The notes beneath the pieces were generated by a model, which saw nothing but the letters and a program-made list of their open reading frames with translations, did no database searches and was not told the DNA's origin. From UBA1402 sp964488495 (GTDB lineage: Bacteria > Bacteroidota > Bacteroidia > Bacteroidales > UBA1402), in assembly GCA_964488495.1 (NCBI GenBank), contig CAZAUQ010000017.1:1-38239 (forward strand): a stretch of 38,239 bases of DNA, written 5' to 3'. Position 1 is the first letter of the stretch; every line of letters starts with the position of its first letter. The translations under genes and the position numbers were made by a program. Positions 1-7,338 of this stretch are shown piece after piece.

Positions 1-1218
1 CTGATTTCTATCGGTCTGGTTCAGGCTGTAAGAGACGGAGGGTTGTAGAATGAGGGTATTAAACGAATCCAGTTCCCATTCCATTTCAAATCTCAGGTTG
101 GCGTTGTCGCTGAAAGAATTGGATACACTTTTGTCGTTGTTGCTGATGGTATCTCCGCTCAGCCAGCTGTCACGGGAGCTTTCTGTTTCGGAATGGTTGG
201 TGGAATGATTGTAAGAAGCGTCACCTCCAACTATCAGCCCTTCTTTGATCTGAGTATTGTTATTTAATCCAAGGTTTTGAGTATTGGTTATACCGTTGTT
301 ACCTCCCCAGCCACGAGATCCCCGGCCGCGGCCGCTGAAACTGCTGTTAATATTGTTGGCTCCGCCCATGACAGCTGTTTGTGCCTTGGCAGACATGATA
401 TTCAGGAAAGCATTGGCATTGTATCTGAAATCATCGTCCAAAAAAGTAGAAGCATCGTAATTAAAATTATTATCGATATCGGCTCCGCCGGCAGCACTCA
501 CGTTCCCGAAAACTCCTTTACGTCTGTTGGCTTTTAGTTGTAAATTAATAATGCGTTCGGTATTTTCATCCTCAAATCCGGTCAATTTGGCCATGTCCGA
601 TTTCTCATCCACCACCTGAATTTTATCGATCATATCGGCGGTCAGGTTTTTGGTGGTCATTTCTATGTCACCGTCAAAAAACTTCTTGCCGTCCACTTTG
701 ATTCTGGAAATCTTTTCTCCGTTAACGGTGATGCTGCCATCAGTGATTTGCACTCCGGGCAGGCGTTTGAGCAAATCTTCGACTACGGCGTTTTCGGCCG
801 TTTTAAAGGCAGCCGCATTGAATTCAATAGTGTCAACCTTGACAATCATCTGAGCCGCCATACCGGTGACCTGTACTTCATTAAGTTGTTTGGATTCTTC
901 TTCCATATATATAGTAGGAAGAAGTAGGGATTTATCTTTAATTTCTATGTCTTTGTAGACGGTTTTATACCCCAGATAACGACATTCCATTATATATTTT
1001 CCGGCACTGATTTTTGATAAAGTAAAACGTCCTGCCTGATCGCTCAAAGTACCGACAATAAGACTGGAATCAGCCGGAGCAAGCAAACGGACCGAACCCA
1101 TTTCAATAGCACCTTCACTGGCTCTATCCAACATTTTTGACTGTATACTGTATTCTGCAGCAAGTGCGGTCATCGGACTAAGTATAAGCAGGAGCAGGGC
1201 AAGCAATTTTATTCTCAT
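1..1218 (-). CDS. TonB-receptor-like outer-membrane beta-barrel protein (N-terminal part, truncated by window edge)
   Basis: An open frame of 406 codons starts at the ATG whose A is at 1218 and continues without a stop to base 1. Residues 1-20 form a Sec signal peptide (MRIKLLALLLLILSPMTALA). Residues about 25-105 are a carboxypeptidase-regulatory-like domain, including GYKTVYKDIEIKD. Residues about 110-220 are a plug-like domain with the landmarks EDLLKRLPGVQI, IKVDGKKFFDGD and TTKNLTADMIDKIQVVDEKS, typical of the Bacteroidetes outer-membrane beta-barrel family related to TonB-dependent receptors. A Gly/Arg-rich segment (GRGRGSRGWGGNNG) lies near residue 300, followed by the start of the barrel. 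The protein should sit in the outer membrane; its substrate cannot be told. The family call is firm, since the motifs are distinctive. The rest of the gene, roughly half or more, lies outside the window. Confidence 0.88.
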   Translation of the reverse strand, partial: MRIKLLALLLLILSPMTALAAEYSIQSKMLDRASEGAIEMGSVRLLAPADSSLIVGTLSDQAGRFTLSKISAGKYIMECRYLGYKTVYKDIEIKDKSLLLPTIYMEEESKQLNEVQVTGMAAQMIVKVDTIEFNAAAFKTAENAVVEDLLKRLPGVQITDGSITVNGEKISRIKVDGKKFFDGDIEMTTKNLTADMIDKIQVVDEKSDMAKLTGFEDENTERIINLQLKANRRKGVFGNVSAAGGADIDNNFNYDASTFLDDDFRYNANAFLNIMSAKAQTAVMGGANNINSSFSGRGRGSRGWGGNNGITNTQNLGLNNNTQIKEGLIVGGDASYNHSTNHSETESSRDSWLSGDTISNNDKSVSNSFSDNANLRFEMEWELDSFNTLILQPSVSYSLNQTDRNQ

Positions 1219-1265
1219 AATAAGTGTAAAGTAAAAAACAATCAGGTTCTAAATAAAAATAACGG

Positions 1266-1288
1266 TTTTTGGATGCCTCATCCAAAAA
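1266..1288. repeat. Perfect 10-bp inverted repeat with 3-nt centre upstream of the receptor gene
   Basis: Arms TTTTTGGATG (1266-1275) and CATCCAAAAA (1279-1288) flank CCT. The site lies 48-70 bases upstream of the receptor start codon. The T-run precedes the stem and the A-run follows it on both strands, so it does not look like an intrinsic terminator. It may be an operator or a 5'-UTR stem-loop. A loose -7-like sequence on the minus strand (TATTTTTTG, one base too long between TA and TTTG) overlaps the right arm. Confidence 0.5.
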
Positions 1289-1386
1289 ATAGTTTAATCC
1301 AACAGGAAAATTTACTCAACAATTAATGTTAATATCACCTAATTAGACCGATTCAATTAAGTTAAAAAATAAAAATAACGGGAAGC

Positions 1387-1419
1387 TTTTCAATAATAAA
1401 CAGATTTATGTTACTTTTG
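1387..1419 (+). promoter_or_regulatory. Putative Bacteroidetes promoter of kduI
   Basis: TACTTTTG at 1412-1419 matches the Bacteroidetes -7 consensus TAnnTTTG. A weak -33 element (TTTT, 1387-1390) lies 21 bp upstream. The box ends 47 bases before the kduI ATG. Confidence 0.55.
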
Positions 1420-1466
1420 CAACTTATGAATAAAAGGTCTTTTTACACTTAAAACGATATTTCATA

Positions 1467-2312
1467 ATGAAAACCAACTACGAACTCCGCTATGCAGCGC
1501 ATCCCCGAGATGTAAAACGTTATGATACGGAAGAACTTAGAAGGGACTTCTTAATCGACACTCTTTTTGTCACCAACGAAGTAAACATGGTGTATTCCAT
1601 GTACGACCGAATGATAGTAGGTGGCGCTCTGCCCAAGGGTGAATCCCTGAAACTGGAAGCCATCGATGCCCTGAAAGCTCCGTGTTTTCTTCACCGGCGC
1701 GAATTAGGCATTTTCAATGTAGGCCTGGGCGAAGGCATAGTAAAGGTGGGAGATAAGCAATTTACCTTAAAATACAAAGAGGCTCTGTATCTGGGCGCCG
1801 GCGACAGAGAAGTTTATTTCGAAAGCAAAGACGCAGCCAGCCCTGCCTTGTTTTATTTCAACTCTTTGGTCGCCCACATGACTTATCCGGACAAAAAAAT
1901 CACCAAAGAAAACGCCATAGTTGCCGAAATGGGCAGCATGGAAAGTGCCAACCACAGGAACATCAACAAGATGATCGTGAATCAGGTCTTACCCACCTGC
2001 CAATTGCAAATGGGAATGACTGAGCTGGCTCCCGGCAGTATTTGGAACACTATGCCTGCTCACATTCACAGTCGTCGCATGGAAGCCTATTTTTATTTTG
2101 ATCTGCCCGAAGAGCACGCTGTCTGTCATTTCCTGGGAGAACCTACCGAAACCCGCCACATCTGGATGAAACGCAATCAGGCCGTACTCTCACCGGAATG
2201 GTCCATTCATTCAGCGGCTGCCACCAACAATTATACCTTTATATGGGGTATGGGCGGCGAAAACCTTGATTATGGTGATCAGGATTTCTTCACTTTTACC
2301 GAATTACGTTAA
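1467..2312 (+). CDS. kduI: 5-keto-4-deoxyuronate isomerase (4-deoxy-L-threo-5-hexulose-uronate ketol-isomerase)
   Basis: KduI isomerises 5-keto-4-deoxyuronate, released from unsaturated galacturonates of pectin, to 2,5-diketo-3-deoxygluconate in the cytoplasm. The 281 residues match the family length of about 280. The cupin metal ligands appear in order: H199 and H201 in PAHIHSRRME, E206, and H248 in EWSIHSAA. The N-terminal MKTNYELRYAAHPRDVKRYDTEELR and the C-terminal WGMGGENLDYGDQDF blocks are family hallmarks. The ATG follows a consensus -7 box, and no upstream start in frame is more likely. kduD follows after 16 bases, so the two form an operon with consecutive steps. The call is sure; substrate range (pectin versus glycosaminoglycan-derived uronates) cannot be decided here. 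Confidence 0.96.
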   Translation: MKTNYELRYAAHPRDVKRYDTEELRRDFLIDTLFVTNEVNMVYSMYDRMIVGGALPKGESLKLEAIDALKAPCFLHRRELGIFNVGLGEGIVKVGDKQFTLKYKEALYLGAGDREVYFESKDAASPALFYFNSLVAHMTYPDKKITKENAIVAEMGSMESANHRNINKMIVNQVLPTCQLQMGMTELAPGSIWNTMPAHIHSRRMEAYFYFDLPEEHAVCHFLGEPTETRHIWMKRNQAVLSPEWSIHSAAATNNYTFIWGMGGENLDYGDQDFFTFTELR

Positions 2313-2328
2313 TTAAAGACTTATACAC

Positions 2329-3108
2329 ATGAATCCATTTTCATTAGAAGGAAAAGTTGCGCTGGTAACCGGTGCATCCTACGGCATAGGAATGGCTATT
2401 GCCAAAGCTTATGCAAAGGCCGGAGCCAAAATCGTATTCAACGACATTAAACCCGAATTGGTTGAAAAAGGCCTGGAAGAGTATAAGGCTTCCGGCATCG
2501 ATGCCAAAGGCTACGTTTGTGATGTCACCAACGAAGAACAGGTAAACGCCATGGTGGCCCAAATCGAAAAAGAAGTGGGCGTAATTGATATTCTGGTAAA
2601 CAATGCGGGCATCATCAAACGCATTCCGGCCGTAGAAATGACGGCTGCCGAATTTCGCCAGGTGATCGACATCGACCTGAACGGTCCTTTTATTGTATCT
2701 AAAGCCGTTGCTCCAGGCATGATAAAGAAAAAAGCCGGTAAAATAATCAATATTTGTTCCATGATGAGTGAGTTAGGTCGTGAAACAGTAGCAGCTTATG
2801 CTTCTGCCAAGGGCGGCCTCAAAATGCTGACTCGCAATCTGGCCAGCGAATGGGGAGAATTCAATATTCAGGTGAACGGACTGGGGCCGGGTTACATTGC
2901 TACCCCGCAGACAGCTCCTTTACGGGTTCCCGGACATCCCTTCAACGAATTTATTATTGCCAAAACTCCTGCAGCCCGCTGGGGTACGCCCGAAGATTTG
3001 CAGGGACCTGCCGTTTTTCTGGCCTCTTCAGCCTCGGATTTCGTTAATGGTCACATTCTATACGTGGACGGCGGTATTTTGGCTTACATCGGTAAACAAC
3101 CCAAATAA
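2329..3108 (+). CDS. kduD: 2-deoxy-D-gluconate 3-dehydrogenase / 2-keto-3-deoxygluconate-forming dehydrogenase (SDR family)
   Basis: KduD reduces 2,5-diketo-3-deoxygluconate to 2-keto-3-deoxygluconate using NAD(P)H, the step after KduI. The 259-residue protein is a classical short-chain dehydrogenase: the nucleotide-binding motif TGASYGIG is at residues 14-21, NNAG follows, the catalytic Ser lies in INICSMMS, and the YxxxK pair is in YASAK. It ends with the usual GHILYVDGG segment. The gene starts 16 bases after kduI and is followed by the mutarotase after 27 bases, so it probably shares the kduI transcript. SDR family alone would leave the substrate open; pairing with kduI and the overall sequence make KduD the clear choice. 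Confidence 0.94.
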   Translation: MNPFSLEGKVALVTGASYGIGMAIAKAYAKAGAKIVFNDIKPELVEKGLEEYKASGIDAKGYVCDVTNEEQVNAMVAQIEKEVGVIDILVNNAGIIKRIPAVEMTAAEFRQVIDIDLNGPFIVSKAVAPGMIKKKAGKIINICSMMSELGRETVAAYASAKGGLKMLTRNLASEWGEFNIQVNGLGPGYIATPQTAPLRVPGHPFNEFIIAKTPAARWGTPEDLQGPAVFLASSASDFVNGHILYVDGGILAYIGKQPK

Positions 3109-3120
3109 CATTCGATAAAT

Positions 3121-3133
3121 CTTAAATTTTAAG
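3121..3133. repeat. 13-bp palindrome just before the mutarotase start
   Basis: CTTAAATTTTAAG is a perfect palindrome around one central T and ends two bases before the ATG at 3136. It could be a regulator site or simply an A/T-rich ribosome-binding region; I cannot tell which. Confidence 0.3.
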
Positions 3134-3135
3134 CT

Positions 3136-4608
3136 ATGAAAAAGTTTGTGTTTTTATTGTCGTCAGCGGTGTTATTGTTGAATGCCTGCACCAGCTACGA
3201 TGCCCCCAAGGCAAAACTCAACCGTATTGACTTCCAGACCGAAATCGATGGTAAACAAAACGATTTGTACATTATGAAAAATGCCAACGGCATGGAAGTG
3301 TGTATGATGAATTACGGAGCCCGCATTGTTTCTGTTATGGTCCCCGATCAAAAGGGTCAATTCGGCGATGTGGTCCTGGGGTTTGACAACATTCAGGATT
3401 ACCTGGACAATTCCACCGATTTTGGTGCTTTTATCGGCCGTTACGGTAATCGCATCAATCAGGGCAAATTCAGTCTGGACGGAGTAGAATACCAATTGTC
3501 CGTTAACAATTTCGGACACAGCCTGCATGGCGGAGTAAAGGGTTTCCAGTACCGTATGTTTGATATCAAACAATTGAGCGATCAGAGTCTGGAGGTTTCC
3601 TATGTTTCCGAGGACGGCGAGATGGGCTTCCCCGGCGAACTTAAAGCTAAAGCCGTTTATACTCTTACCGACGACAACAGCATCGACATCCGTTACGAAG
3701 CCGAGACCAACAAACCGACCATAGTCAACCTGACTAACCACTCTTATTTCAATCTAAGCGCTGATCCCTCGCAAAGCATAACAGATCATGTCCTGATGAT
3801 CAATGCCGATGCCTATACTCCGGTTGATACTACCTTTATGACCACCGGTGAAATCGCACCCGTATGCAATACTCCCATGGATTTCCGCAAACCTGAACTT
3901 ATTGGAAAGCGCATTGATGATTTCTGTTTTGAGCAACTAAAAAACGGCAAAGGTTACGACCATAACTGGGTGTTAAATACAGAAGGAGATGCTACTAAAC
4001 TGGCATGCCTGCTGCTTGATCTCAAAAGCGGACGTATGCTTAAAGTTTTCACTTCGGAACCCGGAGTACAGGTTTATACCGGTAATTTCCTGGATGGAAG
4101 CCTGAGCGGCAAAAAAGGGATAGTATACAACCAACGTGCAGCCATCTGCCTGGAAACCCAGCATTATCCCGACAGTCCCAACAAATCTGACTGGCCATCG
4201 GTAGTGTTGCGTCCCGGTGAAAAATACACCAGCCATTGTATCTATCAATTTGCAGTTAAATGCAGCGAAAATAAAAAGGGATGTTGCGACAAAAACAAGG
4301 AATGCTGTGACAAAGAAAAAACATGNNNNNNNNNNNNNNNNNNNNNNNNNNNNNNNNNNNNNNNNNNNNNNNNNNNNNNNNNNNNNNNNNNNNNNNNNNN
4401 NNNNNNNNNNNNNNNNNNNNNNNNNTGTGACAAAGAAAAAACATGCTGCAAAGATAAAGAGGGAGTAACCGGTTCCGATTCCTGCTGCCAAAAATCCTGT
4501 GCAGATGCAAATGTAAAACCTTGCGCTAATTCTGATGTAAAACCTTGTGCTAACTCTGATGTAAAGCCTTGCGAAGCTTCGGAAACAAAGCCCTGCAACA
4601 AAGAATAA
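3136..4608 (+). CDS. galM: Lipoprotein aldose 1-epimerase (mutarotase) with a Cys-rich tandem-repeat tail, interrupted by an assembly gap
   Basis: Residues 1-18 are a lipoprotein signal with lipobox LNAC (C18), so the enzyme should be membrane-anchored outside the cytoplasm. Residues about 30-375 form a complete mutarotase: HSLHGG with H128 and H131, TNHSYFNL with H202, DHNW with D275, and catalytic E340 in ETQHYPDSPN. Mutarotases interconvert alpha and beta anomers, useful before uptake by the symporter encoded next. The oddity is the tail after residue 375, beyond the usual family end: CC-D-K-x-K-x heptads (residues 383-396), the 100-N gap, another CDKEKT-CC unit, then four 8-residue units ending at the stop codon. 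Fifteen Cys are visible in the tail. The frame is the same on both sides of the gap. The epimerase call is firm; the function of the tail is unknown. Confidence 0.9.
   Translation: MKKFVFLLSSAVLLLNACTSYDAPKAKLNRIDFQTEIDGKQNDLYIMKNANGMEVCMMNYGARIVSVMVPDQKGQFGDVVLGFDNIQDYLDNSTDFGAFIGRYGNRINQGKFSLDGVEYQLSVNNFGHSLHGGVKGFQYRMFDIKQLSDQSLEVSYVSEDGEMGFPGELKAKAVYTLTDDNSIDIRYEAETNKPTIVNLTNHSYFNLSADPSQSITDHVLMINADAYTPVDTTFMTTGEIAPVCNTPMDFRKPELIGKRIDDFCFEQLKNGKGYDHNWVLNTEGDATKLACLLLDLKSGRMLKVFTSEPGVQVYTGNFLDGSLSGKKGIVYNQRAAICLETQHYPDSPNKSDWPSVVLRPGEKYTSHCIYQFAVKCSENKKGCCDKNKECCDKEKTXXXXXXXXXXXXXXXXXXXXXXXXXXXXXXXXXXCDKEKTCCKDKEGVTGSDSCCQKSCADANVKPCANSDVKPCANSDVKPCEASETKPCNKE
4326..4425. other. Assembly gap of exactly 100 N inside the mutarotase tail
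   Basis: The same 20 bases (TGTGACAAAGAAAAAACATG) stand directly left (4306-4325) and right (4426-4445) of the N run. The gap therefore sits in a short tandem repeat, and the number 100 is probably a placeholder. The true sequence may contain more heptad repeats or none at all, if the two contig ends simply overlap by 20 bases. Confidence 0.95.
4510..4605 (+). repeat. Four tandem 24-bp units encoding xVKPCxxS-type octapeptides
   Basis: Units 4510-4533, 4534-4557, 4558-4581 and 4582-4605 encode NVKPCANS, DVKPCANS, DVKPCEAS and ETKPCNKE. The array ends exactly at the stop codon (4606-4608) and forms the C-terminus of the mutarotase. Units 1 to 3 are nearly identical in DNA; unit 4 is degenerate. 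Confidence 0.85.
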
Positions 4609-4659
4609 ATTAAAATCATTTTTATAAAAACCTTAATATTAACCAATTAATCTTTTGTT

Positions 4660-6531
4660 ATGACTAATAACGCAGGTTTTACATTTCTTGACTACGCCAT
4701 CTTTATTGCGTATGCAATTTTGATTGTAGGGCTCGGCCTTTGGCTTTCACGCTCCAAAAAAGGAGAGGAGAGAGACGCCAAGGATTATTTTTTAGCCGGT
4801 GGTAAGCTTTCCTGGTGGGCTATTGGAGCATCCCTGATTGCAGCCAACATATCAGCTGAACATTTTATCGGAATGTCCGGTTCCGGTTATCGTATTGGTT
4901 TGGGTATTGCTGCCTATGAATGGCTGGCGGCCATCACCTTGATTCTGGTTGCAAAATACCTGCTGCCCATAATGTTGGACAGAAAGATTTTCACCATTCC
5001 TCAACTGGCACGCGAACGTTACGGAAAAGGCGTATCTTTCTTTTTCTCGTTTTTCTGGCTGTTGGTTTATGTCTTCGTAAACCTGACCTCCGTAGCTTGG
5101 CTGGGTGCCCTGGCCATGGACCAAATACTTGGTATCCCTCAAATGTATGGAGTAATCGGTCTGTTGTTGTTTGCCGGTATCTATTCTATTTACGGTGGTC
5201 TGAAAGCGGTTGCCTGGACCGACGTGCTTCAGGTTGTTTTCCTCGTAGGTGGCGGACTCATCACAGCCTGGTTTGCTCTTGCTGCTATTAGCGGTGACGC
5301 TAACAGCGCCATCGAAGGCTTCAAAACCATTTTCACCAAGATCAAAGAAACCCAGGGCGACTTACACTTCAACATGATCATCGATCAAAACCTCGATGGG
5401 GAACGTTTCAAAGAATTGCCCGGGCTGGCCGTTATTTTTGGTGCTATGTGGCTCACTAACCTGGGTTATTGGGGATTCAACCAATATATTATTCAAAAAG
5501 GTCTGGCTGCCAAAAGTTTGCATGAAGCAAAAAAAGGCTTGATTTTTGCCGGCTATCTTAAAATACTGATTCCGCTTATTGTTGTTATTCCAGGTATCAC
5601 TTCCTTTGTTATGTTCCAGCATCAAGGAGAATTTCCCGCCTTGCACGAAACGCTTCAAGGTACCATTAACAGAGCGGACGATGCTTATCCATGGTTGTTG
5701 AGAAATTTTGCACCCAACGGTATACGTGGTTTGGCTTTTGCTGCGCTGGTAGCAGCGGTGGTTTCATCCCTGGCATCGATGCTGAATTCTACATCTACCA
5801 TTTTTACCATGGACATTTACAAGCAACAGATCAACAAAAACGCCAGCGAAAAACAATTGGTATTGGTTGGCCGGATTACAGCTATTATCGCCCTGGTGGT
5901 TGCCGTTATTTCGGCTAAGCCTCTGTTGGGTGGAATGGACCAGGCTTTCCAGTATATCCAGGAATTCACAGGCTTTATTTATCCGGGTGTGGTAGTGGTG
6001 TTCGGTATGGGTTTGCTCTGGAAAAGAGCCACCAACCGTTCAGCCTTGTGGACAACTATAGCCACCATCCCGGTGGGTATTATTATGAAAGTAGCCTTAC
6101 CCGATCTGCCTTTTATTTTGCGTATGGGTTATGTTTGTATGATTTTGATTACCATGGCTGTAATCATTACTCTTATTGACAGCAAACATCAGATCAGTAC
6201 CGAATTGGAAGCTCCCGGTAAACGTAAAGGCTTGAACAAAGCCGGCTGGTTCTTTGCCGTAGCAGCTGCCGTCTGCCTGATCTGCGGCGTTGTATTTGGC
6301 ACAGAATGGTTTGGTTTGAGTTTGAGAAACATCGGATTCCATTCCATTTTTATGTTGACCTTCCTGCTGGGCTTTCTTTCAATCATTATGTTTACCAACG
6401 CCAATTCTCCTAAAAAGGATGCCAAAGCGTATGAGCTCAATACAGCTCTCTTTAAAACCGATACCGGCTTCCTGCTCGGAGCTATAGGAATAGTAGTAAT
6501 CATTGCTGCTCTCTACGCCGTATTTTGGTGA
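4660..6531 (+). CDS. Sodium/sugar symporter, SSS (SGLT) family
   Basis: This 623-residue integral membrane protein belongs to the sodium:solute symporter family. The N-terminal block (YFLAGGKLSWWAIGASLIAA followed by NISAEHFIGMSGSG) is the SGLT signature, and about 14 hydrophobic helices can be counted. It should carry a sugar across the inner membrane with sodium. Its place between the mutarotase and the arabinose genes points to L-arabinose, although galactose or glucose cannot be excluded from sequence alone. A near-perfect intrinsic terminator follows the stop codon, so transcription from upstream is expected to end, or be attenuated, here before araR. Gene order mutarotase, symporter, araR resembles the arabinose locus of Bacteroides thetaiotaomicron. 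Confidence 0.92.
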   Translation: MTNNAGFTFLDYAIFIAYAILIVGLGLWLSRSKKGEERDAKDYFLAGGKLSWWAIGASLIAANISAEHFIGMSGSGYRIGLGIAAYEWLAAITLILVAKYLLPIMLDRKIFTIPQLARERYGKGVSFFFSFFWLLVYVFVNLTSVAWLGALAMDQILGIPQMYGVIGLLLFAGIYSIYGGLKAVAWTDVLQVVFLVGGGLITAWFALAAISGDANSAIEGFKTIFTKIKETQGDLHFNMIIDQNLDGERFKELPGLAVIFGAMWLTNLGYWGFNQYIIQKGLAAKSLHEAKKGLIFAGYLKILIPLIVVIPGITSFVMFQHQGEFPALHETLQGTINRADDAYPWLLRNFAPNGIRGLAFAALVAAVVSSLASMLNSTSTIFTMDIYKQQINKNASEKQLVLVGRITAIIALVVAVISAKPLLGGMDQAFQYIQEFTGFIYPGVVVVFGMGLLWKRATNRSALWTTIATIPVGIIMKVALPDLPFILRMGYVCMILITMAVIITLIDSKHQISTELEAPGKRKGLNKAGWFFAVAAAVCLICGVVFGTEWFGLSLRNIGFHSIFMLTFLLGFLSIIMFTNANSPKKDAKAYELNTALFKTDTGFLLGAIGIVVIIAALYAVFW

Positions 6532-6537
6532 TTTATA

Positions 6538-6578
6538 AAGGTGAACCCGGAAATAAATCCGGGTTCACCTTATTTTTT
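6538..6578 (+). terminator. Strong intrinsic terminator after the symporter
   Basis: A perfect 13-bp stem (AAGGTGAACCCGG at 6538-6550 and its complement at 6559-6571) closes an AAATAAAT loop and is followed by a T-run at 6573-6578. Confidence 0.9.
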
Positions 6579-6608
6579 ATCCTAAGGCAAAACGCATAAA
6601 CAGGATAA
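6577..6608. promoter_or_regulatory. Candidate AraR operator: inverted repeat TTATCCT-N18-AGGATAA
   Basis: Two 7-bp arms, TTATCCT (6577-6583) and AGGATAA (6602-6608), form a perfect inverted repeat with centres 25 bp apart, 20 bases before the araR start and overlapping the end of the terminator T-run. Position and symmetry suit a dimeric regulator. No good -7 box is seen here, so this is a suggestion only. Confidence 0.35.
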
Positions 6609-6628
6609 CGAAAAATGCAGTATTAGGC

Positions 6629-7321
6629 ATGAATTCATTTTATAAAGAGCATCCCCGATTTTTTGTATCTGTCGATTGTCTGGTTTTCGGCTTCTCATGC
6701 GGACAGTTGAATCTATTGCTGTGCAAACGTAAATTAGAGCCTGCACAAGGCACCTGGTCCCTGCCCGGTGGATTTATCGAAGAAAACGAAAGCGCCGAAG
6801 CTGCAGCAGAACGAGTTTTATCCAATCTGACCGGACTCGAAAATATTTATATGGAGCAATTGAAAATGTTCAGTCAACCCGGACGTGATCCCGGAGAAAG
6901 GGTGCTTTCTGTTGCTTTTTATGCTTTAATTGACCTTGGACAGGAAGCTCTCGAAATTAAACCGTCCTATCAGGCACATTGGTTTAATACTAACGAATTG
7001 CCTGAATTGATTTTCGACCATCCCGAAATGGTTGATTTTGCCTTGAAGACCTTGAGACATACAGCATCCACCAAACCTGTAAGTTTCAACCTCTTGCCCG
7101 AAAAATTCACACTTCCTCAAATGCAAACCTTATTCGAAGCAATCTACGACAGGCCTTTGGATAAACGCAATTTTCGTAAGAAAATTCAGTCCATGCCCTT
7201 CTTGGTCAAATTGAATGAAAAGGATAAACAGAATTCAAGGAAGGGAGCATTTTTATATACCTTTGACCACAATGAATATGAGAAAGCCCGACTAAACGGC
7301 TTTTGTTTCAGTATATTATAA
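6629..7321 (+). CDS. araR: AraR, NUDIX-like (NrtR-family) transcriptional regulator of arabinose use
   Basis: The 230-residue protein has an N-terminal NUDIX-fold domain (about 1-150) and a C-terminal winged-helix region (about 150-230, including LPEKFTLPQMQTLFEAIYDR and NFRKKIQSM). The NUDIX box spans residues 48-70: G48, E54 and R62 are kept, but the catalytic REUxEE core reads RVLSNL, so the glutamates that bind metal are gone. This is expected of NrtR-type regulators that bind a ligand instead of hydrolysing it. In Bacteroides the regulator of this class, AraR, senses L-arabinose and controls arabinose genes. Here the gene stands directly before araD, araA and araB, which supports the same role. 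The araD ATG lies 17 bases after its stop. Confidence 0.9.
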   Translation: MNSFYKEHPRFFVSVDCLVFGFSCGQLNLLLCKRKLEPAQGTWSLPGGFIEENESAEAAAERVLSNLTGLENIYMEQLKMFSQPGRDPGERVLSVAFYALIDLGQEALEIKPSYQAHWFNTNELPELIFDHPEMVDFALKTLRHTASTKPVSFNLLPEKFTLPQMQTLFEAIYDRPLDKRNFRKKIQSMPFLVKLNEKDKQNSRKGAFLYTFDHNEYEKARLNGFCFSIL

Positions 7322-7338
7322 AATTGAATTTTATCCTT

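Noticed and set aside
3172..3741. 189-codon antisense frame within the mutarotase, and similar long antisense frames in araD, uvrA and araA
   Set aside because: They are shadows of strongly coding plus-strand genes, have no family motifs, and no start context of their own.
4306..4445. The repeat flanking the N run as a CRISPR or mobile-element direct repeat
   Set aside because: It lies in frame inside a repeat-coding protein tail; 20-21 bp units encode heptads, with no spacers or transposase nearby.
7303..7338. In-frame upstream ATG for araD
   Set aside because: It overlaps araR and adds twelve residues (MFQYIIKLNFIL) with no family match; the start at 7339 gives family numbering D76, H95, H97.
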